From positions 248,001 through 312,000 of the forward strand of contig NZ_JADHDT010000005.1 of the NCBI RefSeq assembly GCF_016820445.1: a DNA stretch of 64,000 nt, read 5' to 3'. Made by a program: the position numbers and the translations under genes. Shown here piece by piece: positions 55,433 to 64,000 of this stretch (position 1 is the first letter of the stretch; each line of letters starts with the position of its first letter). The notes below the pieces were generated by a model. It was not told where the DNA came from. It saw only the letters and a program-made list of their open reading frames with translations, and did not search any database. The stretch comes from Sphingomonas beigongshangi (GTDB lineage: Bacteria > Pseudomonadota > Alphaproteobacteria > Sphingomonadales > Sphingomonadaceae).

Positions 55433-56524
55433 CTATTCCTCCGTCCGGATCAGCACCGCTTCGCCGATGAGGAGGAAGAGCAGGAAGGGTGCCCAGGCGG
55501 CCAGGAAGGGCGGATAGGCGCCGAGGTTGCCCATCGCGAGCGCGAAATTGTCGGCGACGAAATAGGCGAAGCCGAGCGCCATGCCGATCACCGCGCGGAC
55601 GAACAACTGGCCCGAACGCGCGATGCCGAACGCCGCCACCGCGCCGAGCAACGGCATCAGCACCGCCGACAGCGGACCGGACAGTTTGTGCCAGAGCGTG
55701 CTTTCCAGCGACTTGGTCGGGCGGCCGGCGTCGCGCAAATCGCCGATCGCAGCGTCCAATGCGGTGAAGGAGAGCCCGTCCGGATTGACTTCGCCGAGCG
55801 TGAACTGATCCGGGCGAACGCCTGGCGCGACGACGGCATTCCCGATCGCCTGTTGCCGGGCGGTCGCGACGTCGAAGCGCAACGCGGGACCGATCTGCCA
55901 GCCATTGCCCACGAAACGGCCGCGCGGTGCGGTGGTTATCGCGACCAGGCTGCCGCCGACACGGTCATAGACCGTGATGCCGCCAAGCTGCACCGCCTTG
56001 CCCTTGCCGCGCACCTGGTCGACGGCGATCAGGTCGTCCCCGTCGCGCACCCAGACGTTCGACCGGTCGCCGCGGTCGATCGGCATCACGCCGTAATCCA
56101 CCGCCTTCCACTGGTCGAGCGTCGCGGTGGCCCGGGTGACGACGCGTTCGTTGAACGTGAAGCTGACGACGGCGACGCCCAGGCTGGCGACCAGCAGGGG
56201 CGCGAGCACCTGATGCGCGGACAGGCCCGCCGCCTTCAACGCGATGATCTCGCTGTTCTGGTTCATCGTGAAGAAGGTGGCGATCGCGCCCAGCAGCACG
56301 GAGAAGGGCAGCAGGAAGGCGATGATCTGCGGCGCGCGCAGCGTCACGTAGGTCCAGACCTGGTCCTGCGTGTTGCCGGGATGGGCAAGGATCGCCCCCG
56401 ACTCGCCGAGCAGGTCGAGCGTCTGCAGGATCAGGACCAGCGCCGCGAGCAATCCGAACGTCCGCGTCAGGAACAGCCGCGCCATGTACCAGGACACGAC
56501 GCGAGAGGGGAACAGCGCGCTCAT
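55433..56524 (-). CDS. lptG: LPS/lipid export ABC permease LptG
   Basis: 363 residues from the ATG at 56524, overlapping the lptF stop by ATGA. Six membrane helices flank a periplasmic beta-jellyroll domain (about 130-270). MARLFLTRTFGLLAALVLILQTLDLL, MNQNSEIIALKAAGLSAHQVL (coupling helix to LptB) and LWHKLSGPLSAVLMPLLGAV are family marks. With LptF and an LptB encoded elsewhere it extracts LPS from the inner membrane. Some sphingomonads have glycosphingolipid in place of LPS, so the cargo here may be a sphingolipid. Confidence 0.9.
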   Translation of the reverse strand: MSALFPSRVVSWYMARLFLTRTFGLLAALVLILQTLDLLGESGAILAHPGNTQDQVWTYVTLRAPQIIAFLLPFSVLLGAIATFFTMNQNSEIIALKAAGLSAHQVLAPLLVASLGVAVVSFTFNERVVTRATATLDQWKAVDYGVMPIDRGDRSNVWVRDGDDLIAVDQVRGKGKAVQLGGITVYDRVGGSLVAITTAPRGRFVGNGWQIGPALRFDVATARQQAIGNAVVAPGVRPDQFTLGEVNPDGLSFTALDAAIGDLRDAGRPTKSLESTLWHKLSGPLSAVLMPLLGAVAAFGIARSGQLFVRAVIGMALGFAYFVADNFALAMGNLGAYPPFLAAWAPFLLFLLIGEAVLIRTEE

Positions 56525-57714
56525 GCCACACCCTTCTTGCGGCCGCGGCCGGGAATGTAGCGGACAAGAAGCTTGCCGACCTTGCCGAACGCGCGCTCGA
56601 TCGCGCCGATCGGCTGGCCCCCCGGTACATAGGCGATCGTATAGTACATCCAGAGGATGATCCCCGCGAAGACGCAGAAGGGCGCCCATAGTGCGATCAG
56701 CGGATCGATCCTCCCCAGTTCGCCGATCGACGCGGCATATTCGTTCACCTTATGATAGGCGACGATCATCACGATGGCGAGAAAGACGCCGACGCCCGAC
56801 GTGGAGCGTTTCGGCGGCACGCCCAGTGCGATGGCCAGCAACGGCAGCAGGAACATCGTCGCCACCTCGACCAGGCGGAAATGGAATTCGCTGCGACTGC
56901 TGTCGCGCTGTTCCTCGCTGGCGGCACGATGGCCCAGCTTGGCAAGTTCGGGCAGCGTGAATTCCAGGTTGCGGCCGCCCCTCCGCCGGAAGCTTTCGTA
57001 TTTGGGCAGCGGGATCGGCAGGTCGTGCGAGGTGAAGGTGAGCACGCGCGGCACCTTGAAGTCGGGGGCCTTGTGGATGAGCGTGCCGTTGGTCAGGCGG
57101 AAGATGATCGTGTTGGGATCATCGGTGGCGAGGAACTGGCCGCTCTGCGCCGTCACCGAATAGCTCGTGCCCTTGTTCTCGAAATGAACGAAAATCCCCT
57201 CGAGCTGCCGGCCGCGATCGTGGCTCTGCTCGATGCGCAGCGTCATCTGCTTGCCGAAATGGGTGAACTCGCCAACCTTGATCGACGCGCCCAGCGCGCC
57301 GGTGCGCAGCTCGAACCGCAATTGCTCGTAATAATAGCGGGCCTTGGGCTGGACGAAGCCGACGATCGCGATGTTCAGCACCGCCAGCACGATCGCGTAC
57401 ATATAGGGGACGCGCAGCAGCCGCGTATAGCTGACCCCGACGGCCCGCAGCACGTCGAGTTCCGAATTGGCGGCGAGGCGGCGGAACGCCAGCAGGATTC
57501 CGAGCAGCAGCCCGATCGGGATGCCGAGGCCGAGATATTCGGGCAGCAGGTTGGCGAGCATCCGCCAGACCACGCTGATCGGCCCACCCTGCGTCGCCAC
57601 GAAATCGAACAGCCGACGGATACGGTCGAGCACCAGCAGCATGGCCGCGATGGTCAGGGTCGAGATCAGCGGCAACGCGATCAGCCGTGCCATGTAGCGG
57701 TCGATGGATGTCAT
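56521..57714 (-). CDS. lptF: LPS/lipid export ABC permease LptF
   Basis: 397 residues with the LptF/YjgP permease layout: MTSIDRYMARLIALPLISTLTIAAML first helix, AFRRLAANSELDVLRAVGVSYTRLL coupling helix, a periplasmic jellyroll (about 130-270, including FVHFENKGTSYSVTAQSG) and three C-terminal helices (FLLPLLAIALGVPPKRS). It is first of the lptF-lptG operon. It lies between the bCerS-like/desaturase pair and the spt operon, which is suggestive for lipid export but not proof of cargo. Confidence 0.9.
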   Translation of the reverse strand: MTSIDRYMARLIALPLISTLTIAAMLLVLDRIRRLFDFVATQGGPISVVWRMLANLLPEYLGLGIPIGLLLGILLAFRRLAANSELDVLRAVGVSYTRLLRVPYMYAIVLAVLNIAIVGFVQPKARYYYEQLRFELRTGALGASIKVGEFTHFGKQMTLRIEQSHDRGRQLEGIFVHFENKGTSYSVTAQSGQFLATDDPNTIIFRLTNGTLIHKAPDFKVPRVLTFTSHDLPIPLPKYESFRRRGGRNLEFTLPELAKLGHRAASEEQRDSSRSEFHFRLVEVATMFLLPLLAIALGVPPKRSTSGVGVFLAIVMIVAYHKVNEYAASIGELGRIDPLIALWAPFCVFAGIILWMYYTIAYVPGGQPIGAIERAFGKVGKLLVRYIPGRGRKKGVA

Positions 57715-58010
57715 ACGATGAAGGCTGCTCGGCCGGAACGGGAAAGCGAGGCGTATAGGATGGCAGGGCGGCCGCGCCAGCTAAAAATACCGGCGCGGAT
57801 CAACGGCCGGAGAGAAGGCATTGAGCTTCACCGGTCTGGGCCGAGGCGCGCACGCTGCCGCTTCGCCGGACGCCGCGTGGCGTCAGGGGCGGAGCGTCGT
57901 TCTCGCCGGCCGGTGCGGAGCAAGGAAACCGACGCGCCGGCGGGCCGCGAAGCCGGCCCTGCCTTTCGGCGCGGGACGTGCGATTCGCTGCCGGCGGATG
58001 GACCCGACGG
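57715..58010. other. 296-bp intergenic region without a supported gene
   Basis: It lies between the lptF start and the histidine kinase stop. It is GC-rich with several short ORFs on both strands, none with a ribosome binding site or recognisable domain. It should hold the lptFG promoter near 57715-57800; an AT-rich patch, ctaaaaatac, is at about 57780. Confidence 0.5.
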
Positions 58011-59957
58011 CTATTCCGCCGCGATCTGGTGGGGCGGGGCGGGGCGCTCGCGTGCCATCGCCTGGGCGATCGCGCGCTCGAGACCGGCGAGGGTGAAGGG
58101 TTTGCGCAAGACGTGGTGATCGCCGAATTCGGCGGCATTCGCTTCGCCGGCGAAGCCGGTGACGAACAGAACGGCGACGTGCGGAATCGCGGGCGCGAGC
58201 GCGGCGATCAGTTCCGGCCCGGTCTGGCCAGGCATCAGCACGTCGGAGATGATCAGATCGATGTCGGGATTGGCGTCGAGCAGTGCCGCAGCCTTGCCGG
58301 GGCCGTCACAGGCGATGGAGCCATGGCCCAGTTCCTCGAGCGCGCCGATGGTGGCGTTGAGCACGCGCGGATCGTCCTCGACGACAAGGACCTGCAGCGG
58401 CGGCCGCTCGCCATGGTGCGGCGCGTCGGGGTCCGACGCGGACGTCGACTCGACCTGACCGGCGGTGTCGCGCGGCAGGTACATCGTCACGGTCGTCCCC
58501 GCGCCGACCACGCTGTCGATCGCCATCGCGCCGCCCGATTGCCGGACCAATCCAAAGATCTGGCTGAGGCCGAGGCCGGTGCCCTTGCCCGCTTCCTTGG
58601 TCGTGAAGAAGGGCTCGTAGACGCGATCGATGATCGCCGCCGGGATGCCACACCCCGTGTCGGTCACCGCGATCGAGACATGGTCGCCGGCGGTGCATTC
58701 GCCGACCTCCAGCGCCGCCAGCGTCCGCGCGCCGGTCTCGATCGTCAGCGTACCCCGGCCGTTCATCGCATCGCGTGCGTTGACGGCAAGATTGAGGATC
58801 GCGTTTTCGAGCTGGACCCGATCGGCGTGAACCCGCCAGCCGCGCGCCGCGTCCCGCGTCACCACCGTGACCGCGTCGCCCAGCGTGCGATCCAGCAATT
58901 CGGACATGCCGGCCACCAGCCCCGCGGCGTCGAGCGCCTCCGGCTTCAGCGACTCCTCGCGACTGAACGCCAGGAGGCGGCGGGTCAGCGCGGCCGCGCG
59001 GTTGGCGCCTTCCGACGCATTGTCGATATGGCGGGCGCAGGCGACGGCGTCGCTATCGACGTGACGCCGCGCGAGTTCGAGGCCGCCCAGGACGACCGCG
59101 AGCATGTTGTTGAAGTCGTGCGCGATGCCGCCGGTCAGCTGCCCCACGGCGTCCATCTTCTGCACCTGCCGCAGTTTCGCCTCCTGCACGCGCAGGTCGT
59201 CGGTGGCGCGCGCGACCGCATCGGCGAGATCGTTCGCGCGGGCCTGCGCCGCTTCCGCCTCGGCCCGTGCCACCGCGCGCTCGCCGATCGTGCGGATGAT
59301 CAACCAGCCGAGCAGCAGCGCACCCAGCGCGATCAGGCCGCCGAACACTGCCAGCACGGCGGCATAGCCGTTGGCGCGCTGGACCGTGCGCATCGCCTCC
59401 GTCGTGCGGGCATCGAGCAACGTCCGTTCACCCGTGATCAGGCGGTCGAGCGTGCGATCGATATCGTCGAGGCTCGGTGACTGGCGTGCCTTGTAGAAGC
59501 GGGCGAGCGCCTGCGCGTTCTTCTTGTAGGTCGTGCTGAGCGCGATCAGCGACAATTCGCTGCCGCGCGCTTGATAGGCGTCGCGCAGGTGCGCGACGCG
59601 GCCCGCCTGGGTGCGGTTGGCGGCAACCAGATCGTCGAGCCGATCGAGCTGCGTCCCCGCCAGACGCCATTTGTCGTAATAGATCTGCCCCAGCTTCGAA
59701 TCGCCGCTGATCACGTACCGGCTGAGCGCCGCCTCCGACTGGGCGATCGATCCGGCGAGCGTACGCGCGAGGATCATCACGTCATAGCTGTGCGCCTGCA
59801 GCCGCAGCGCGCGATCGCGTTGTCGATTCGCGTTGCCGAGCGTGATGACCAGCGCGACGAGCACGGCAGCACCCGCAAGCCCCATCACGACGAGCATGAT
59901 GGTGCGCCAGGCGGCTTGGCCCCCCCGGGCCGCCGGTTCGGCCTCGTCCCGCGTCAC
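58011..59957 (-). CDS. Hybrid sensor histidine kinase with CHASE3-like sensor and receiver domain
   Basis: 648 residues. Two membrane helices (about 20-41 and 200-222) flank a helical extracytoplasmic domain of the CHASE3 type. A coiled segment leads to the dimerisation helix with phospho-acceptor His280 in GGIAHDFNN, then the HATPase domain with N-box NLAVNARDAM, G1 DTGCGIP and G2 GKGTGLGLS. The C-terminal receiver domain (about 521-640) has Asp528/529 and phospho-acceptor Asp572 in LIISDVLMPG. The output partner is unknown. It follows spt on the same strand after 51 bp and may be read from that operon. Confidence 0.9.
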   Translation of the reverse strand: MTRDEAEPAARGGQAAWRTIMLVVMGLAGAAVLVALVITLGNANRQRDRALRLQAHSYDVMILARTLAGSIAQSEAALSRYVISGDSKLGQIYYDKWRLAGTQLDRLDDLVAANRTQAGRVAHLRDAYQARGSELSLIALSTTYKKNAQALARFYKARQSPSLDDIDRTLDRLITGERTLLDARTTEAMRTVQRANGYAAVLAVFGGLIALGALLLGWLIIRTIGERAVARAEAEAAQARANDLADAVARATDDLRVQEAKLRQVQKMDAVGQLTGGIAHDFNNMLAVVLGGLELARRHVDSDAVACARHIDNASEGANRAAALTRRLLAFSREESLKPEALDAAGLVAGMSELLDRTLGDAVTVVTRDAARGWRVHADRVQLENAILNLAVNARDAMNGRGTLTIETGARTLAALEVGECTAGDHVSIAVTDTGCGIPAAIIDRVYEPFFTTKEAGKGTGLGLSQIFGLVRQSGGAMAIDSVVGAGTTVTMYLPRDTAGQVESTSASDPDAPHHGERPPLQVLVVEDDPRVLNATIGALEELGHGSIACDGPGKAAALLDANPDIDLIISDVLMPGQTGPELIAALAPAIPHVAVLFVTGFAGEANAAEFGDHHVLRKPFTLAGLERAIAQAMARERPAPPHQIAAE

Positions 59958-60008
59958 GTCAGCGATGCTATCCTGTTCGTGTCGCGGTGAAAAGCGGGCG
60001 CAGGGCGT

Positions 60009-61265
60009 TTAGCCGATCGCGCCCACGGTCCGGCCCGCCGCCTCGAATTTCGCGAGCACGGTGTCGATCTGCGCGTCGCTATGCTCGGCGCACAGCGAGC
60101 AGCGGAGCAGGAACGTCCCGGCCGGTGTCGCGGGCGGCCGCGCCATGTTGACGTAGACGCCGGCCTCCAGCAGCCCCTGCCACATCGCGACCGCCTGATT
60201 CTGGTCGTCGAGGATCACAGCGACGATCGCGCTGTCGGGATTTTCCGTGCCGAGGCGGAAGCCCATCGCCTTCAGCCCGCCGTGCAGGCGGCGCGCGTTC
60301 GACCACAGCTGCGTGCGCTTGGCATGCGCGGTCATCAGCTTGCGGATCGACGCTTCCGCGGTCGCGACGACCGAAGGCGGCAGCGAAGCGGTAAAGATAT
60401 AGGGCCGGCAGGCGAGGCGGATCGCCTCGAACTTCGGATGGTTCGAGACGCAGAACCCGCCGACCGTGCCGACCGACTTGGAGAAGGTGCCGACGACGAA
60501 GTCGACCTCGCCCTCCAGCCCCTGATCCTCGTAGACGCCGCGGCCGTTGGGGCCGAAGAAACCCATCGAATGGGCTTCGTCGCTGAGCACCATAGCGCCA
60601 TGCTTCTTCGCGACGGCGACCATGTCCTTCAACGGCGCGATGTCGCCGAGCATCGAATAGACGCCCTCCAGCACGACGAGCTTGCCCGCGTCCTTCGGCA
60701 GGCGACCCAGCCGCTTGTCGAGATCGGCGACGTCGTTGTGGCGGAAGCGGACGATCTCCGCATAACCCTGCTTGCAGCCGTCGTAGATCGAGGCGTGGCT
60801 GTCCGCGTCGAGGATGACATAGTCGCCCTTGCCCGCCAGCGTCGAGATCATGCCGAGATTGGCCATGTAGCCGGTCGAGAAGACGATCGCGCCGGAAACG
60901 CCGTAGAAGTCACGCAGCGCCTGTTCCACGGCCATATGGTCGCGGAACGTGCCGTTGAGCATGCGGCTGCCGTTGGTGCCCGAGCCGAACTGGTCGAGCG
61001 CGGCATGGCCGGCGGCGAGCACGTCCGCGTCGAACGTCATGCCCATGTAATTGTACGTGCCGAGCAGGATCGTATCGCGACCCGCGATCACCGCCTCGGT
61101 CGGCGACTTCACCTGCTCCATGACGATCGCGAACGGGTCGGTGACGCCGGTGTCGATCAGCGCCTGACGCTCCGCGATCAGGCCGTCGAACTTGCTCATC
61201 AGGTCGCGGCCGCCCTCGGCGGCGAGCGGTGCCGGTGCCTCCGGCTGCAGGCCCGTCTCGGTCAT
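60009..61265 (-). CDS. spt: Serine palmitoyltransferase (first step of sphingolipid synthesis)
   Basis: 418 residues from the ATG at 61265 (ATGA overlap with acp), very close to the 420 of the Sphingomonas paucimobilis enzyme. PLP-dependent alpha-oxoamine synthase: PLP-Lys263 in GTFSKSVG, His157 stacking on PLP (DADSHASIYDG), and Asp229/His232 in LSDEAHSMG. It condenses L-serine with an acyl thioester to 3-ketodihydrosphingosine in the cytoplasm, probably taking the acyl chain from the ACP encoded just upstream. It is a hallmark gene of sphingomonads. Confidence 0.96.
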   Translation of the reverse strand: MTETGLQPEAPAPLAAEGGRDLMSKFDGLIAERQALIDTGVTDPFAIVMEQVKSPTEAVIAGRDTILLGTYNYMGMTFDADVLAAGHAALDQFGSGTNGSRMLNGTFRDHMAVEQALRDFYGVSGAIVFSTGYMANLGMISTLAGKGDYVILDADSHASIYDGCKQGYAEIVRFRHNDVADLDKRLGRLPKDAGKLVVLEGVYSMLGDIAPLKDMVAVAKKHGAMVLSDEAHSMGFFGPNGRGVYEDQGLEGEVDFVVGTFSKSVGTVGGFCVSNHPKFEAIRLACRPYIFTASLPPSVVATAEASIRKLMTAHAKRTQLWSNARRLHGGLKAMGFRLGTENPDSAIVAVILDDQNQAVAMWQGLLEAGVYVNMARPPATPAGTFLLRCSLCAEHSDAQIDTVLAKFEAAGRTVGAIG

Positions 61266-61513
61266 GCGTCGCCGGCCTTCAGCTTGGCGACGGCGTCGGC
61301 GAGCTGCCCGACGGTCTCGATCTCCGCCTGCATGTTCATCGTGATGATGATGTCGAATTCGTCCTCGATCGCGGCGACGAAATCCATGACGGTCAGGCTG
61401 TCCCACTCCAGGTCGCCCTGGAAGGTCGTGGCCTCGGTCAGCGCGACGCCCTTCTTGTTGAAGGGTTCGATCTGGGCCTTGATCGTGTCGAGGATCTGGG
61501 TGCGGTCGGTCAT
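61262..61513 (-). CDS. Dedicated acyl carrier protein next to spt
   Basis: 83 residues from the ATG at 61513. The phosphopantetheine attachment site is Ser39 in LEWDSLTVMDFVAAIEDEF. The body is shorter and more acidic than FabD-pathway ACP but has the same four-helix pattern. Position between a cerR-like reductase and spt, with an ATGA overlap to spt, indicates that it supplies the acyl chain for long-chain-base formation. Confidence 0.9.
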   Translation of the reverse strand: MTDRTQILDTIKAQIEPFNKKGVALTEATTFQGDLEWDSLTVMDFVAAIEDEFDIIITMNMQAEIETVGQLADAVAKLKAGDA

Positions 61514-61556
61514 GATGGCGATTCCGTTGGCAGGCAATTGCGGCAGGGTTGCGGCG

Positions 61557-62501
61557 CTATAGCAGCCGATTGGCGCGATACCACCGTGCGGTATCGGCAA
61601 GTCCGCGTGCGGTGGGCGTCGCCGCCGTCCACAGGTCCGACGGCGGACGCCGCGCCGGGTCGGCGGTCCAGTCGTCATGGCACAGATAGCCGACGCGATC
61701 CGCCGTCAGCTTCGCTTCCGTGCCGCGCAGGGCGCGGTCGAGCCTGGCGCCGAGGCGGAGCGCGGCGGCCGGCAGGTGAATCGGCAGCACGCGCCGCCCC
61801 ACGGCGCGCCCGATCAGCCGCGCCATCTCGGCATGCGTCAGCACCTGGCCGTCGTCCGCCTCCAGCACGGCGCGCGGCCCGTCCGCCTCGGCAAGCGCGA
61901 GCAGCAGCCGCGCGAGATCGTCCACCGCGATCAACGACACCTTGCCCGGTGGCGGCAGCAACGCGAGCCCGTAGCGCGCGAGCCGGAACATGTCGCGCAT
62001 CTCCATGTCGGCGGGGCCGTAGACGCCGGTCGGCCGCACGATCGTCCAGTCCAGCGGCGCCGCCTCGACCACCGCCTCGCTCTCGCGCTTGGACCAGCCA
62101 TAGTCGGACAGGTGCGGCTCGCGCGCCGACAGCGACGAGACGTGGACGAAGCGGCGCACGCCCGCCGCCTGCGCCGCAGCGAGCATCGCGCGTGTTCCCT
62201 CGACATTGCCCGCGACGAAGCCCGCGCGGTTCGGTGCGTTCACCACGCCGGCGACGTGGATCACGGCATCCGCGCCGGCGACGAGCGACTCGAGCGCGGC
62301 GGGGCGATCGAGCGCGCCCTCTATCCAGGTGATGGTCTCACGCGGCGGCTGCGCCCGGCGGGTCAGCGCCCGGACGTGATGACCCGCCGCCGCCGCACGG
62401 TCCAGCAGCGCCTTTCCGACGAATCCGGTCGCGCCGGTGATCGCGAGCGTCAGCACGCGGAACGGATGCGACGGCGCGGACGAGGGATAGTCCCGATGCA
62501 T
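61557..62501 (-). CDS. NAD(P)-dependent epimerase/reductase, candidate 3-ketosphinganine/ceramide reductase (CerR-like)
   Basis: 314 residues. An extended-SDR Rossmann motif, TGATGFVGK, is at about 22-30; VIHVAGVV and a YxxxK active site (DYGWSKRE, about 132-139) follow. It resembles NDUFA9-like atypical SDRs. The order reductase-acp-spt matches the Caulobacter ceramide locus, where, from memory, the homologue CerR reduces the keto group. The ATG at 62501 overlaps the proB stop (TGATG), supporting this start; a GTG at 62456, nearer the Rossmann motif, is an alternative. Confidence 0.75.
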   Translation of the reverse strand: MHRDYPSSAPSHPFRVLTLAITGATGFVGKALLDRAAAAGHHVRALTRRAQPPRETITWIEGALDRPAALESLVAGADAVIHVAGVVNAPNRAGFVAGNVEGTRAMLAAAQAAGVRRFVHVSSLSAREPHLSDYGWSKRESEAVVEAAPLDWTIVRPTGVYGPADMEMRDMFRLARYGLALLPPPGKVSLIAVDDLARLLLALAEADGPRAVLEADDGQVLTHAEMARLIGRAVGRRVLPIHLPAAALRLGARLDRALRGTEAKLTADRVGYLCHDDWTADPARRPPSDLWTAATPTARGLADTARWYRANRLL

Positions 62502-63604
62502 CAGAGCAGCGCGAGATGATTGCGGTGGACGAGGGCGGCGCGCGGCGCATAGCCGAGAATGTCCGCCTGTTCCTCCGTGCGGCGGCCGAGCAGCCGCGCG
62601 GTCTCGGTCGCGTCATATTCCGCCAGCCCCCGTGCCAGCCGTCCGGCCGGCCCATCGATGGTCACCAGGTCGCCGCGCGCGAACTGCCCCTCCACCCGCG
62701 TCGCCCCCGCGGCCAGCAGACTGCCGCCGTGCAGCAGCGCCTCCGCGGCGCCAGCGTCGACATGGATGCTGCCGCGCGCGGTCAGCCCGCCAGCGAGCCA
62801 CGCCTTGCGGGCGGAGGCGGACCGCTCGGCGACGAACAGCGTATGGCGAACATCGCCCCGCAACGGATGATCGATCCGCCCGGAGGCGATGGCGAGCGCG
62901 GCGCCCGCAGCCGTGGCGATCCGCGCGGCCTCGACCTTCGACACCATGCCGCCGGACCCCATGCCGGAGGCGGAGCCGGCGTCCGCCATGCCCGCGACCG
63001 CCTCGATCCGCTCGACGCGCGCTATGTGGCATGCGTTGGGGTGGGTATGCGGATTGGCGTCGTAGAGACCGTCGACGTCCGACAGCAAAACCACGCCGCT
63101 CGCACCCGCCGCCTGGGCGATCCGCGCGGCGAGACGGTCATTGTCGCCGAACCGGATCTCCTCCGTCGCGACGCTGTCATTCTCGTTGATGACGGGAACG
63201 ACGCCGAGGCCCAGCAGCCGGCCCAGCGTCGCGGCAGCGTTGAGATAGCGCCGCCGGTCCTCGAGATCGCCGAGCGTCACGAGCATCTGTGCGGCCGTCA
63301 GCCCATGGGCGCCGAGCAGCTCGGCCCAAGTCTGGCTGAGCGCGATCTGGCCGGTGGCGGCGGCAGCCTGCGCGTCTTCGAGGCTGGCGCGACCGCCCTT
63401 CGCCAGGCCGAGCCGCCGCGCGCCGAGCGCGATCGCGCCCGACGAGACGATCGCTATCTGCTGCCCCGCCGCGATGCGCTCCGCGATATCCGCGACGAGC
63501 GTCGCCAGCCAGTCGCGCCGGACCGACCCGTCCGGCGCGACGAGCAGCGCCGAGCCGACCTTTACGACGATACGCTGGCAGACGAGGGGGGCGAAGAGGG
63601 ACAT
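62501..63604 (-). CDS. proB: Glutamate 5-kinase ProB
   Basis: 367 residues from the ATG at 63604; one 12 codons upstream is possible. The amino-acid kinase domain begins RIVVKVGSALLV and contains IAIVSSGAIALG, VINENDSVATEEIRFGDND and GSGGMVSKVEAARIA; a C-terminal PUA domain covers about 275-355. It makes glutamyl-5-phosphate for proline synthesis. It is coupled to the cerR-like gene by TGATG, so a housekeeping gene leads the sphingolipid operon. Confidence 0.96.
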   Translation of the reverse strand: MSLFAPLVCQRIVVKVGSALLVAPDGSVRRDWLATLVADIAERIAAGQQIAIVSSGAIALGARRLGLAKGGRASLEDAQAAAATGQIALSQTWAELLGAHGLTAAQMLVTLGDLEDRRRYLNAAATLGRLLGLGVVPVINENDSVATEEIRFGDNDRLAARIAQAAGASGVVLLSDVDGLYDANPHTHPNACHIARVERIEAVAGMADAGSASGMGSGGMVSKVEAARIATAAGAALAIASGRIDHPLRGDVRHTLFVAERSASARKAWLAGGLTARGSIHVDAGAAEALLHGGSLLAAGATRVEGQFARGDLVTIDGPAGRLARGLAEYDATETARLLGRRTEEQADILGYAPRAALVHRNHLALL

Positions 63605-63667
63605 CGCCTCGCTGTAGCGACCAGCGCGCGACAACTCCATTGCGATCGCGGATCGATCGTCAGCCGA

Positions 63668-64000
63668 TCAGTGCCAGGATCCCGCACCGCCGCCGGGGGG
63701 GTGGATGACGGTCGAGATCGAGCCAGCCTGGAACGACCCCAAGGTGGCGCCATTGCGGTCTTGAAAGATGAAGGTCGTGTAGACCGGCGTGGCGATGAGC
63801 GTGAACGCCGTCGTGTTCGCATATAACGCGTCGATATTGTCGGTATAGACATCGCCGATCAGTGCGCCGCCGCCGGGCGTGGCAAGGCCCCATACGTCGC
63901 CTTTGAAGGTCTTGCCGTTGGTCACCGTACACTGGCACTTGGTCAGGATTACCGCCGATGCGATGCTGCCCCTGGCCGGATACCGGTTTGCGCCCGTCCC
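63668..64000 (-). CDS. Unidentified protein, 5' end beyond the window
   Basis: The frame is open from the stop at 63668 to the right edge, giving 110 visible residues without a start. The sequence is beta-rich and Gly-rich with hydrophobic strands: TKCQCTVTNGKTFKGDVWGL, ALIGDVYTDNIDALYANTT, VYTTFIFQDRNGATLGSFQ, ending HPPGGGAGSWH. Two Cys at the visible N-terminal side suggest an exported or disulfide-bonded protein. No family recognised. It precedes proB by 63 bp on the same strand. Confidence 0.6.
   Translation of the reverse strand, partial: GTGANRYPARGSIASAVILTKCQCTVTNGKTFKGDVWGLATPGGGALIGDVYTDNIDALYANTTAFTLIATPVYTTFIFQDRNGATLGSFQAGSISTVIHPPGGGAGSWH

Noticed and set aside
57800..58138. 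112-codon minus-strand ORF between lptF and the histidine kinase
   Set aside because: Overlaps the kinase C-terminus, Arg/Pro-rich, no ribosome binding site and no recognisable domain.

Overview
The window looks like chromosomal DNA of a sphingomonad (Alphaproteobacteria, Sphingomonas-like). It is GC-rich and carries a serine palmitoyltransferase with its own acyl carrier protein, a bacterial ceramide synthase candidate, a SUF-only iron-sulfur operon, a tsaB-rimI / fur-plsC / miaB-phoH-ybeY-corC housekeeping block, a TonB-dependent receptor and a microbial rhodopsin with Blh. No rRNA, intact tRNA or CRISPR array was found. All identifications come from reading motifs; no database search was run.

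Bases 1 to about 6.6 kb are the right-hand end of an integrated element (prophage or phage-satellite type) whose left part lies outside the window. All its genes are on the minus strand: a P4-type tyrosine integrase, an unknown 260-residue protein, an AlpA/excisionase-like HTH protein, four small ORFs, a CHC2/Toprim primase, a RepA-like helicase and a truncated DUF5681 gene. Most overlap by ATGA or TGATG. The junction at 6592-6622 resembles the 3' end of a tRNA or tmRNA gene ending in CCA.

From 6.7 to 25 kb lie metabolic and stress genes. A GntR/FCD regulator faces a secreted GH51 arabinofuranosidase, with a clear operator between them. A paoABC-like periplasmic aldehyde oxidoreductase operon follows, then a Crp/Fnr regulator facing a catalase-like heme protein with a perfect FNR/FixK-type box between them. 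Next are a divergent ohrR/ohr pair with two candidate operators, a DUF1440 membrane protein and a PQQ-type sugar dehydrogenase. A minus-strand run then holds a DTG-motif rhodopsin, a Blh retinal-forming dioxygenase (GTGA overlap) and a TonB-dependent receptor 23 bp further on. KatG lies upstream of the rhodopsin, behind a hairpin terminator.

From 25 to 46 kb is a conserved core block: corC, ybeY, phoH, miaB, plsC, fur, and beyond an M16 peptidase and an LpxO-like hydroxylase, nfuA-like, a nitroreductase, tsaB and rimI. After it come three TadE/TadG pilus-type genes, an acyl-CoA synthetase, a gamma-glutamyltransferase and pyrD, with a REP-like pair before pyrD.

From 45.8 to 52.3 kb is the SUF operon (Rrf2 regulator, sufB, a small exported unknown, sufC, sufD, sufS, sufT, sufA), with candidate operators in front and REP-like hairpins inside. 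From 52.4 to 64 kb is an envelope-lipid neighbourhood: a YghO/bCerS-like acyltransferase, a fatty acid desaturase, lptG and lptF, a CHASE3 hybrid histidine kinase, and the proB-cerR-acp-spt operon for long-chain-base synthesis. The window ends inside an unidentified minus-strand gene.
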